A DNA stretch of 7,632 bases from Chloroflexota bacterium (GCA_008501785.1 QQUD01000380.1:1-7632), one strand, 5' to 3'. Positions 1-7,373 are shown, counted from the stretch's first letter. Notes: a model not told the origin generated them from the sequence alone. Made by a program: numbers and translations.

Positions 1-256
1 CTCCCTGTGTTTTCGTTTTTGATTTCCACCTTTAACAAAATCACATGAGGCTCGTTTTGTCTATCTTTTCTCTTTACGAGTTTTTACTACACCCTTTTGC
101 TGATAGCAGTTGCAAAACATCATTTCAAAGGTCATAATAGAGAAACTAACAGTAAGACTCTTGCACCACAAGATAGGGCTGTCAGTAATCATGAGAAGTA
201 ATCAAGATCAGTAGCATAAGATGAGCGGCTATTTTACCGCAAAGGCAAGGTAGCGG
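1..256. other. non-coding leader upstream of the operon
   Basis: No convincing gene is visible here. The first 100 bases are pyrimidine-rich and hold a weak inverted repeat, ACAAAA at 35-40 against TTTTGT at 55-60 with a 14-nt loop. The rest carries a candidate promoter at 110-138, an 8-bp direct repeat AGTAATCA at 184-191 and 197-204, and short complementary blocks around the start of the first gene. Nothing shows what lies upstream. A ten-codon reading frame (221-253, peptide MSGYFTAKAR) ends one codon before the TTG start of gene 1 and in the same frame. It has no clear ribosome binding site, so I do not call it a gene. Confidence 0.6.
110..138 (+). promoter_or_regulatory. candidate sigma-70-type promoter for the operon
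   Basis: TTGCAA at 110-115 matches the -35 consensus TTGACA at four of six bases. CATAAT at 133-138 matches the -10 consensus TATAAT at five of six. The spacer is exactly 17 bases. Transcription would begin near 145 and leave an untranslated leader of about 110 nt. It is the best-spaced pair I found in the leader, but the region is A/T-rich, so a chance match is possible. Confidence 0.4.
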
Positions 257-257
257 T
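236..257 (+). promoter_or_regulatory. ribosome binding site and possible occluding hairpin at the TTG start of gene 1
   Basis: AAGG at 247-250 lies six bases before TTG at 257-259 and is the only Shine-Dalgarno-like element near the start. It sits in the 12-nt loop of a possible 5-bp hairpin pairing ACCGC (236-240) with GCGGT (253-257), so the stem would also take in the first base of the start codon. CCGC (237-240) can instead pair with GCGG at 225-228, which would leave the ribosome site open. The two pairings exclude each other. The stems are short, so regulation through them is only a suggestion. Confidence 0.35.
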
Positions 258-2971
258 TGTTAAATCGTTTCTTTCCCAATCGACAGCATCGACGTCAATA
301 CGCCGAATATTTGAAGTATCATCACCGTAATTTTGATGTGAAGGGGTTGACTACACAAGGTGTCTATACATTAGAGTTAGCCCAAGTTTTTGTCGAGCTT
401 GCGTTAGATCGACAAACAGCCGAAGCCGCTTCCGCCGATCCCATTCGTCCCATGGGAGCACCCTTACAAGAAGGTCGTCACGCTGTTTGGTCCTATCTCA
501 ATTCCAAGCAAATGATTGGACGAACATTGGTGTTTTTAGGGCCGCCGGGGAGTGGTAAAACGACATTGCTGAAGCATCTTGCCATTACCCTGGCACCAGC
601 CAAATCTGATCTGAAAATTACTCAGGGGTATAATCGTCTCCCCATCCTCTTGTTTTTACGTAACTATACAGATGAAATATTAAAAAATCCGCGATTTACA
701 ATCGTACACGCCCTGCAATCAGTATTACAAAAGTGGGAAATTGATGTTCCGGCTGAATGGTTTATCGATCAATTAAGGCGTGGACAGTGCCTAATCATGT
801 TAGATGGTTTGGATGAAGTTGCCGATTTCCAATCGCGGCAGCTGGTAGTGACTTGGGTGGAGCGCCAAATAGCTGCATTTGCCAAAAATCAGTTTGTTGT
901 TACGTCACGGCCGTTTGGCTATCGCAGCAACCCGCTGCGTAAAACGCTCGAACTTGAAGTGATGCCTTTCAGCATTAACCAGGTAGAGAACTTTGTAAAC
1001 AGATGGTATTTGGCCAATGAAATCATGGCCGCGCAGCGGGATGATCCCGGTGTACAAATGGAAGCACGCAATGGCGCTGAAGATTTGTTGATGCGTCTGC
1101 GACGGGCACATGTGCTGCTAGATATGGCCGTGAACCCATTATTGCTAACCATGATTGCCACCGTGCATCGTTATCGCAGCAGCTTGCCAGGGCGGCGGGT
1201 TGAACTGTATGCAGAAATTTGTGAAGTTTTTCTAGGGAAACGACAGCAGGCACGCGGTATGGTGTTTGATTTGACGCCAGCTCAAAAGCAACGTGTGCTG
1301 CAGCCGCTTGCCTATCATATGATGTGCCAACAGCAGCGAGAAATTTTGTTGCCTGAAGCTGTGAAAGTCGTGCAACCTCATTTGAATCGGGTGAGTCCAC
1401 AAAGCTCAGGTAAACAGTTTTTGGAATCAGTTGTTAATTCGAGTGGCTTGCTCGTAGAGCGCGAATCTGACCTTTATGGCTTTGCGCATTTGACATTTCA
1501 AGAATATTTGTCGGCTATGCATGTGCAGGATCGCCGCCTGGAAAGCGCGTTGATTGGTCGTGTTGAAGATACCTGGTGGCATGAAACGATTCGGCTTTAT
1601 GCGGCGCAAGTAGATGCAACCAATATTGTGAGAGCGTGCTTGAATAAACGCACCCCTTCGATTCAAGCATTAACGCTGGCGATGGAATGTTTGGAAGAGG
1701 CGCGAGAGGTTCACGCTGAACTACGCAACATTTTTGATAGATTAGAGCAAAGTGTTGATCATCAAAATCCAGAGGTACGCCGCATTTCAGCGGAAGTGAC
1801 GCTGGCCTTGCGTGTGCGTCGCATGATTCGGGTTGATGAAGACCGGCACATTGACCATTCATTTGTGACACATGCAGAGTATCAACTGTTTTTAGATGAA
1901 TCACGACGCTATAACCGATATTTTCAACCCGATCATTGGCCGGATTACACATTTCCAGCAGGACAAGGGCGTGAGGCAGTTGTGGGTGTACGGCCTGCTG
2001 ATGCAGTGGCATTTTGTGAATGGTTGAGTATGCGTGACCAGGGAGAATGGCGCTACCGTTTGCCTCGTAAAAATGAAATAGAGTCGATGATTGCGAAAGC
2101 AAAAGTGGTTGAATCTCGAGAAATGCCAGTTAGTTTTTGGGTGACTGTCTCTGGACAGGCTTTTGCGAATGCTAGATTTAGTCCAACAGGTACCGTTGAT
2201 GTGGAAACTTTGATGGGGCGTGTGCAAGACCGGTTTAGTGATGATTGGCGCATGCATGCCCGTTTGCCAAATTTACAACAAGCAAGCAAGCTGATTGTGT
2301 CTCGTGTTCGTCGCCGACAATTTACGGTAGGTGATTTAGACAGAAATTTGCAATTGAGCCGCATGGAAGCTCCCGATATTGTGCGGGATGTGAATGTGGT
2401 GCGAAATCGCGGAACGACTTCGCGGGCACAGGCTTTGGAAGCACGCATTGGATATGATTTGTTGTTGGCACAAGATTTAGATATAGAGCGTGCCCGTCTG
2501 CTTTCGTTGGATGAAGTGATGCGGGTTGCTGGTGCGCTGCATGATGAATTGGATCATGCACAGCACCTGGGAAATGCACCTGATTTGGCTCGTTCGCTGC
2601 TGCGCAGTTTGGAACGTGCTCATGCTCATGCACAAAACAAGCAGGTTGTATTTCAGCCGGAGTTGATTCGGGCCTTAACTGAGGCGCGAGGTGAAGCGAG
2701 TCAGTTGGTGCGAACGTTGCAGGATGCTCACAAACAGGCTCGACGACGTGTACGCACCAATTCGATTTTATATATCAGTGACCTATTGCAACAAGTGGAA
2801 TCGCTGCGTGACAGTGGTCCATCGCCCGATCGTGAAGAGGCTTTGCGTTTGTTGGAATCATATATTGATTTGTATCTAGATTTTTTGCTTTTGGAAGCGC
2901 GTATGAGTCAGCAGATGCCATCTTTTGAAGGGATTCGAGTGATTAAGGAGCGCAAGCAACCGATTGTTTAG
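257..2971 (+). CDS. NACHT-domain STAND NTPase with degenerate FGE-like segment
   Basis: This 904-residue protein is predicted to be a soluble signalling NTPase. Residues 1-50 carry the motif FDVKGL...YTLELAQVF, which I recall from related bacterial NACHT proteins. The NACHT core shows Walker A GPPGSGKT (95-102), Walker B LIMLDGLDE (179-187), the sensor-like VVTSRP (214-219), and the FAHLTFQEY motif (409-417) usual after NACHT. Residues about 520-640 resemble the first half of an FGE-sulfatase/C-type-lectin-like domain (VTHAEYQLFLD, DHWPDYTFPAG, AVVGVRPADAVAFCEWLS, YRLP). The later WGD, NVWEW and RGGSW hallmarks are missing, so catalysis is unlikely and a binding role is more plausible. Residues about 690-904 are helical, rich in Leu/Ala/Arg/Asp, with no recognised domain. 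The TTG start is chosen because TAG at 251-253 blocks the frame just upstream, AAGG precedes it, and the first ATG (residue 66) would delete the conserved amino end. NACHT proteins include antiphage sensors, but here a two-component pair lies downstream. I am sure of NACHT and less sure of its role. Confidence 0.88.
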   Translation: MLNRFFPNRQHRRQYAEYLKYHHRNFDVKGLTTQGVYTLELAQVFVELALDRQTAEAASADPIRPMGAPLQEGRHAVWSYLNSKQMIGRTLVFLGPPGSGKTTLLKHLAITLAPAKSDLKITQGYNRLPILLFLRNYTDEILKNPRFTIVHALQSVLQKWEIDVPAEWFIDQLRRGQCLIMLDGLDEVADFQSRQLVVTWVERQIAAFAKNQFVVTSRPFGYRSNPLRKTLELEVMPFSINQVENFVNRWYLANEIMAAQRDDPGVQMEARNGAEDLLMRLRRAHVLLDMAVNPLLLTMIATVHRYRSSLPGRRVELYAEICEVFLGKRQQARGMVFDLTPAQKQRVLQPLAYHMMCQQQREILLPEAVKVVQPHLNRVSPQSSGKQFLESVVNSSGLLVERESDLYGFAHLTFQEYLSAMHVQDRRLESALIGRVEDTWWHETIRLYAAQVDATNIVRACLNKRTPSIQALTLAMECLEEAREVHAELRNIFDRLEQSVDHQNPEVRRISAEVTLALRVRRMIRVDEDRHIDHSFVTHAEYQLFLDESRRYNRYFQPDHWPDYTFPAGQGREAVVGVRPADAVAFCEWLSMRDQGEWRYRLPRKNEIESMIAKAKVVESREMPVSFWVTVSGQAFANARFSPTGTVDVETLMGRVQDRFSDDWRMHARLPNLQQASKLIVSRVRRRQFTVGDLDRNLQLSRMEAPDIVRDVNVVRNRGTTSRAQALEARIGYDLLLAQDLDIERARLLSLDEVMRVAGALHDELDHAQHLGNAPDLARSLLRSLERAHAHAQNKQVVFQPELIRALTEARGEASQLVRTLQDAHKQARRRVRTNSILYISDLLQQVESLRDSGPSPDREEALRLLESYIDLYLDFLLLEARMSQQMPSFEGIRVIKERKQPIV
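907..914. repeat. ACGGCCGT palindrome, copy 1
   Basis: Exact copy inside the NACHT gene, read as part of Ser-Arg-Pro-Phe. The G-to-C skew change across it is mild. It belongs to a dispersed family of five exact copies in the window. Confidence 0.6.
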
Positions 2972-2982
2972 GAGTTTGTTGT

Positions 2983-4530
2983 ATGTCTGGCAGTGTATTG
3001 GATGCGCCTATAGGGTTAACTGCATTATTTGAAGAACCAGATCAGAAGGTGCGTGGGCCTTTTTTGGTTAGTGGGTTTGATACGTTTCTTGCAGATTTTT
3101 CTGGCTGGTTGTTGGACTTGTCAGAAGCGGTTCCCTGTATTTGGGTAAAAGCGACGGATTTACTGATTCAATCTGAATCAGATTTGTTGTTGTCGTTGCA
3201 GGGTGTGGCGCGGAAAAGTGGCTGGTTGAATTGTCCGGTTTTGCTATTTGTTGAGGGTGTTGTTGATGGTTTGCAGGAATATTCACCACTATCTTTAACT
3301 CGGTTTGTTGTGTTTGATGCAGTAGAACAACAGGAGCTGGAAACGGCCGTATTTCCCCAAAAGACCTTCCTCAATTTTCTTCAAACCAAAATGACCTTGC
3401 TCGAATTGGCCCCTTACGAGATACGCAAACCGGTGACCGGACCTCAATTTTTTGGACGGCAAGCCGAAATTGATCGTGTGCTGCAAAATCCCCAAACTAA
3501 CTACCTGTTTGTGGGGATTCGTCGTATTGGCAAAACATCACTGCTAAAAGAGATCAAGCGGCAGCTAGACCTGCGCGATCCGCCAGGACCGAATCAAATG
3601 CGCCGCGTTTATATTGATTGCACGGTGATTAGCTCGGAAGATGAGTTTATGCGGACGCTTACCTTTCAGCTTGAGCAGAGCGGACTCACCATTTTGGAAA
3701 GCCGTGCCCAAGACCCCCAGCGGTATCAAAAGCGTATTTTAGACCATTATGGGATGGTGCATGGCAGTCCGATTACATTTTTGTTAGATGAGTTTGACCG
3801 GCTGCTGTCACATATGAAGCCGGATTGGCCGCTGCTTCAGGTGTTGAATACGGCCGTTCAATCACAAAAAGTACGATTAATTGCGGCTGGTTTTCGTCTC
3901 GCCATGGATGCATCGATCAATCCCAATTCTCCTTTGTACAATGTGATGACCCCGATTCGGTTGGGCCGTTTGCCTGTGGTTGATGTGGAGCATATGGTGT
4001 TGGATCCATTACAGCGCATGGGCATTCAGGTGCAAGACCCGGCGCAAATGGTAACCCGTATTTACAGCGAAACGGCGGGGCTGCCCAATTATGTGCAGCA
4101 TTATTGCCATATTTTGTTAGAGCAGTTGATGGACAATGGTCAGCGCGTGGTTACACCTGACGACATTACAACCGTGCAAAAGAATCCTGCCTTTCGTGAT
4201 TTTGTTTTAAATACGTTTATGGCAAATACAGATTTGTTGGAACAGGCGATTGTGTATGCGATTATTGATGAGGGAGAAACGGCCGTTTTGCCCAATTTCA
4301 CCGAACGCCATATCCACAACTTCCTGAAAAACCGCAAATTATCGCTGCCATTTGAACAGGTTGATAGCGCTTGCCGCAAACTAGAAATGGCTGGTGTGTT
4401 TAACCGGGTCGATGCCGAATATACATTTGCTGTGCCGCTGTTTCAAACATTGCTGCGCCAGACGCGGGATGTTTGCTTTTTGTTTGAACGAACGCGTGAA
4501 GCGTTTCAAACTGAGAATGTTTTACCATGA
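2983..4530 (+). CDS. STAND/AAA-type P-loop ATPase with unrecognised amino-terminal domain
   Basis: This 515-residue protein is predicted to be cytoplasmic. Residues 1-135 alternate hydrophobic strands and helices (for example PCIWVKA, CPVLLFVEG, TRFVVFD), suggesting a small alpha/beta domain I cannot name. The ATPase begins at FFGRQAEID (156-164), with Walker A GIRRIGKTS (178-186) and Walker B ITFLLDEFD (264-272). A sensor-like strand VRLIAAGFR (297-305) and the helical motif GLPNYVQHYC (367-376) are typical of the AAA_16/archaeal-type ATPase lid. Residues about 415-495 look like a winged helix ending in GVFNRVDAEY (471-480). The ATG has a good ribosome site, TAGGAG at 2969-2974, which overlaps the stop codon of gene 1. 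The 11-nt gap implies co-translation with the NACHT gene. The same ATPase plus winged-helix module recurs in gene 3, so the two proteins may contact each other. ATP binding and hydrolysis look intact; the signal and partner are inferred. Confidence 0.85.
   Translation: MSGSVLDAPIGLTALFEEPDQKVRGPFLVSGFDTFLADFSGWLLDLSEAVPCIWVKATDLLIQSESDLLLSLQGVARKSGWLNCPVLLFVEGVVDGLQEYSPLSLTRFVVFDAVEQQELETAVFPQKTFLNFLQTKMTLLELAPYEIRKPVTGPQFFGRQAEIDRVLQNPQTNYLFVGIRRIGKTSLLKEIKRQLDLRDPPGPNQMRRVYIDCTVISSEDEFMRTLTFQLEQSGLTILESRAQDPQRYQKRILDHYGMVHGSPITFLLDEFDRLLSHMKPDWPLLQVLNTAVQSQKVRLIAAGFRLAMDASINPNSPLYNVMTPIRLGRLPVVDVEHMVLDPLQRMGIQVQDPAQMVTRIYSETAGLPNYVQHYCHILLEQLMDNGQRVVTPDDITTVQKNPAFRDFVLNTFMANTDLLEQAIVYAIIDEGETAVLPNFTERHIHNFLKNRKLSLPFEQVDSACRKLEMAGVFNRVDAEYTFAVPLFQTLLRQTRDVCFLFERTREAFQTENVLP
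3343..3350. repeat. ACGGCCGT palindrome, copy 2
   Basis: Exact copy in gene 2, read as Thr-Ala-Val. By hand count the 42 bases before it hold 14 G and 5 C, and the 60 after it about 6 G and 18 C, a sharp reversal of skew at the site. Confidence 0.65.
3850..3857. repeat. ACGGCCGT palindrome, copy 3
   Basis: Exact copy in gene 2, read as Thr-Ala-Val. The skew changes from moderately G-rich before to moderately C-rich after. Confidence 0.6.
4279..4286. repeat. ACGGCCGT palindrome, copy 4
   Basis: Exact copy in gene 2, read as Thr-Ala-Val. By hand count the 78 bases before it hold about 21 G and 6 C, and the 64 after it about 7 G and 22 C. Flanking bases extend the palindrome to AAACGGCCGTTT. 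Confidence 0.65.
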
Positions 4531-7370
4531 ATGCTTTCCAATTTGCCGAATTTACGAATCCACACGCTTTGCCAACCTCCGGCAGGGAAGAAAGCCTCCG
4601 GCAAATACTTAAAAGTGTATGCGCGGGTCATTGCTGTCGTGTTTTGGGACCCCGCTACCGGTCTAAAAGCCAGATATTAAAAACGGCCGCTGCTGCATTG
4701 TTTGAAAAAGGCACGCACTACGCCGCTTACCAAAGCTTGCGCGAAGTGCCGATAGACAGCGAAAGTGACTTCTTCCTCAATTTGGTGCGAGATGTGCCGC
4801 TGGTTAAAGAAGCCGATTTCTTTTCTGGGCTTTTTTCAGTGATTGAAAAAGACCTGGCCCCAAAACGCTTGTTTATCGGACAAACCCTTCCCCGCTCTGC
4901 TTTTGAATTCCAAAACGATTTACTACGGATTTTGCGTCGCAGCGAACGCAATTTGGTACTGTTTATTGATGATCTGGAGATGGCACCCCCCAATTTGGTG
5001 GCCGCCTTGCTCGGGGTGCTGCAAGCTGTTTACATGACAGTTGTCGATCAGCCAGGGCCGCGATTTCAGGCGGTTGTGTGTGGGTCACTTAGCTTTCGTC
5101 AATTGACACTCGAAAGTGCCTCCCATTTTGAGAGCATCTCTGATCTAGTGTTTGTGAGTGATATGGACCGGGCTGAACAAGAAGCCTTAGTGCGCAGCCT
5201 TGCGACCGATGCGGGCATAGAGCCTACAGAATTAGCCATTCCGACATTACTCGATCAAACGCAGGGTGATCGCTATTTGATCGAGCGTGTGATTGAGATT
5301 TGTGGCGAGCAAATGCAGCAAACAGGCAATGCCAGAGTTTCACCCGCTCGAATTGATGAAGCAATTGAGCTGTTTTTGAGACAAGACCCAGACGAAACGG
5401 TCACGGAAGCATTGGCCCAGTTGCAAAGTGAGCCTAACTTGCTCTCTTGTTCACTGCGCATATTGGAACGAGGGATTGTTCCCAGTGCTGAACTGCCGCT
5501 GGCTTCCAATGAAATGCCAACCCCGTTGGACTTAAGTGGTGTTTTTACAAAAGTGGACGAATCGTATCAGGTAAAGTGCAGCTTGTGGGATCGGCTCTTG
5601 AAAAAGCATTTGGTTGATTCTCATATTGGTGGTGTTTATGCAGTTGCCGGACATTGGCATGAGGCGATCCGTTATCTGGGGAAAGCTGTTCGTGATGGTT
5701 ATCAGGGTGTGATGACAGAACTGTTTACGGTTGTGATTAATGCGATTCATGTTAGTACAGAGTCTTCACAAGCATATGATTTATTGGCTAAGGGGCTAAA
5801 ATCGGCTTACCCTGGCACAACTGTGACGCTGTATCGTCGTCGAGAACAATGTTTGGAGCAGATTTATCCGGCTACCGATGATCCAAAGATGCATATTCTG
5901 GCAGAGGAAATTGATCGCCCAGAAATTGAGGCGCTGAATGGGCCAGATTATTCGTTGGTGTCTGCGGATGAGCAGGATATTTTGTTGTTGATTCCGCTGC
6001 GAGCTGGCAGCGTGCGCTCAACGCCGCTCGGGTTGGTGGCCTTGGGTGGATTGATAACAGCGTATTCGCCCTATCAAGGGCGACGTCAGGTGCTGCAATT
6101 TGTGGGATTTTTGCATCAGGCAGCACGGGCTATTTTACGTGCCTCTTTGCTAGAAGAGGATGAGCGGCGGCGGCGACTTTTGGAGAAGGTGTCGAATATT
6201 ACGCCTGATATTAGTGCAAATTTGGACAAGGAGAATTTGTATTACGCTGTGTTGAGCCAGGTGTTAAACGCGGTGCCCGGTGCAGATAATGTATGCCTGG
6301 TGTCGTTGAATAAGGCGTCACAACAATTGATTATTGCGCCTGAAAGCCATCGGTATTATCGGGCGGATGGTTGGTTTTCAGGTGGTTCATATAAGGTGGA
6401 GCCTAGCGGGGGAGTGGGTATAGCGGGGTGGGTGATTGAAAACGGCCGTTCTCTTCTCATCAACGATGTTAGTCAGTACGCAGCCTATCTTCCGCTCATC
6501 TCAACCACACAATCTGAATTGTGTGTACCCATTGAATTGAGTGCCGATGAACGAATGGCACTAGTTGTGGAGAGTAACCATTTGAACGCCTTCACAGCAG
6601 CGGATGAAATGTTGTTGAAGCTGTTGGCAGAGCATGTCAGCGTGGCGATTAAAAATGCGGTGCAGTTTGAGGCTGCCCGAGAGCGCCAACTGCGTGAACA
6701 AACCGCGCTCATGGCAACTGGTTTTATTCACGACATCAACAGCGCTGTGGCTAGTATTCCCGATTTGGTAGATGAACTGCGCTCTAAGCTGGATGCGGGG
6801 CGTGATGTTGCAGATCCGCTTGCAGATTTAGAAAGCAGCGCGATGGTTACGGAACGGGTGAGCAAGCGCCTACGCGATTATGTGGTGACGGGCCAGCAAG
6901 AAGCAAAACCTGCCAACCTGGAACGTCTCATTAAAAACGCAATGACGATTAGCCGTAAACATCAACCGCCTTATGTCAAGACTGTGTATAACATGAATGG
7001 ATTGAATCTGCACGTATTGGTCGATGTGTTGTGGATTGAGTTGATGTTTAAAAATTTGCTGGTGAATGCGTATGAATCGATGCCCTATGACCGCAAAGGG
7101 GTGGTTAGCTTCAATGTGGAAATGGAGCCAGATTTCATCTTGATTCGCATCGGAGATAATGGCAAGGGAATCCCGGATCATCAGCTTGCCAGCATTTTTG
7201 AGATGGGGTTTACGACGAAAGGGAAACGCCGTATGCATGGCGTTGGTTTGTATCATTGCCGACAGATTGTGCAGGCTCACCGGGGCCGCATTTCTGTAGA
7301 GAGTACGGTGGGTGAGGGAACTGAATTCCAGGTGCGTCTGCCGCGTCATGAGCCTGAAGAGAATCCGTAG
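4527..7370 (+). CDS. soluble hybrid histidine kinase: degenerate ATPase, two GAF domains, kinase core
   Basis: This 947-residue protein has no membrane segment or signal peptide, so it should sense inside the cell. Residues about 18-280 form an AAA/STAND-like module with P-loop remnant GPRYRSKS (41-48), which keeps Lys47 but has Ser where the glycine should be, and Walker B NLVLFIDDLE (142-151). A winged-helix-like region (about 290-362) contains GVFTKVDESY (338-347), nearly identical to gene 2. Residues about 396-540 are a divergent GAF domain and 560-712 a clearer one (GVGIAGWVIENGRSLLINDV). The kinase follows: H-box FIHDINSA with His735 as likely phosphoacceptor, N-box NLLVNAYE (843-850), G1 DNGKGIP (877-883), F-box FEMGFTTKGK (891-900), G2 HGVGLYH (904-910) and GTEF (931-934). 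The H-box is atypical, lacking the usual proline. The start ATG overlaps the gene 2 stop as ATGA with only a weak GAG upstream, so coupled translation is likely. The architecture recalls HstK-type ATPase-GAF-kinases but lacks their Ser/Thr kinase. The probable target is the receiver encoded next. Confidence 0.9.
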   Translation: MNAFQFAEFTNPHALPTSGREESLRQILKSVCAGHCCRVLGPRYRSKSQILKTAAAALFEKGTHYAAYQSLREVPIDSESDFFLNLVRDVPLVKEADFFSGLFSVIEKDLAPKRLFIGQTLPRSAFEFQNDLLRILRRSERNLVLFIDDLEMAPPNLVAALLGVLQAVYMTVVDQPGPRFQAVVCGSLSFRQLTLESASHFESISDLVFVSDMDRAEQEALVRSLATDAGIEPTELAIPTLLDQTQGDRYLIERVIEICGEQMQQTGNARVSPARIDEAIELFLRQDPDETVTEALAQLQSEPNLLSCSLRILERGIVPSAELPLASNEMPTPLDLSGVFTKVDESYQVKCSLWDRLLKKHLVDSHIGGVYAVAGHWHEAIRYLGKAVRDGYQGVMTELFTVVINAIHVSTESSQAYDLLAKGLKSAYPGTTVTLYRRREQCLEQIYPATDDPKMHILAEEIDRPEIEALNGPDYSLVSADEQDILLLIPLRAGSVRSTPLGLVALGGLITAYSPYQGRRQVLQFVGFLHQAARAILRASLLEEDERRRRLLEKVSNITPDISANLDKENLYYAVLSQVLNAVPGADNVCLVSLNKASQQLIIAPESHRYYRADGWFSGGSYKVEPSGGVGIAGWVIENGRSLLINDVSQYAAYLPLISTTQSELCVPIELSADERMALVVESNHLNAFTAADEMLLKLLAEHVSVAIKNAVQFEAARERQLREQTALMATGFIHDINSAVASIPDLVDELRSKLDAGRDVADPLADLESSAMVTERVSKRLRDYVVTGQQEAKPANLERLIKNAMTISRKHQPPYVKTVYNMNGLNLHVLVDVLWIELMFKNLLVNAYESMPYDRKGVVSFNVEMEPDFILIRIGDNGKGIPDHQLASIFEMGFTTKGKRRMHGVGLYHCRQIVQAHRGRISVESTVGEGTEFQVRLPRHEPEENP
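4683..4690. repeat. ACGGCCGC, one-base variant of the palindrome
   Basis: This copy differs from the others in the last base and lies in gene 3 as Thr-Ala-Ala. No clear skew change is seen here, and it may be coincidental. Confidence 0.35.
6442..6449. repeat. ACGGCCGT palindrome, copy 5
   Basis: Exact copy in gene 3, extending to AACGGCCGTT and read in a different frame as Asn-Gly-Arg. By hand count the 80 bases before it hold about 38 G and 7 C, and the 70 after it about 8 G and 23 C. This is the sharpest skew reversal in the window. Confidence 0.65.
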
Positions 7371-7373
7371 GTT

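Noticed and set aside
35..60. Inverted repeat ACAAAA/TTTTGT as an upstream terminator
   Set aside because: The stem is only A/T-rich with a 14-nt loop and sits in pyrimidine-rich DNA, so it is not distinguishable from chance.
184..204. Direct repeat AGTAATCA as an operator
   Set aside because: Two 8-bp A/T-rich copies 13 bases apart are too little to claim a binding site without comparison.
1515..2102. Long minus-strand reading frame opposite the NACHT gene (195 codons)
   Set aside because: It lies wholly inside a clear coding gene, has no domain, no ribosome site and a random-looking composition. The same applies to the minus-strand frames at 1023-1400, 2053-2448 and 6870-7349.
1814..2971. 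Diversity-generating retroelement target
   Set aside because: No template/variable repeat pair and no reverse transcriptase are visible, and the FGE-like part is internal and incomplete.
257..4530. Confirmed antiphage defence operon
   Set aside because: NACHT and STAND ATPases fit that idea, but no nuclease, protease, TIR or pore-forming effector is recognisable, and the kinase/receiver pair points equally to general signalling.
4576..4603. 9-bp direct repeat CCTCCGGCA at 4576-4584 and 4595-4603 in the start of the kinase gene
   Set aside because: There are only two copies, read in different frames in ordinary coding sequence. The anti-Shine-Dalgarno-like CCTCC is curious but unsupported.
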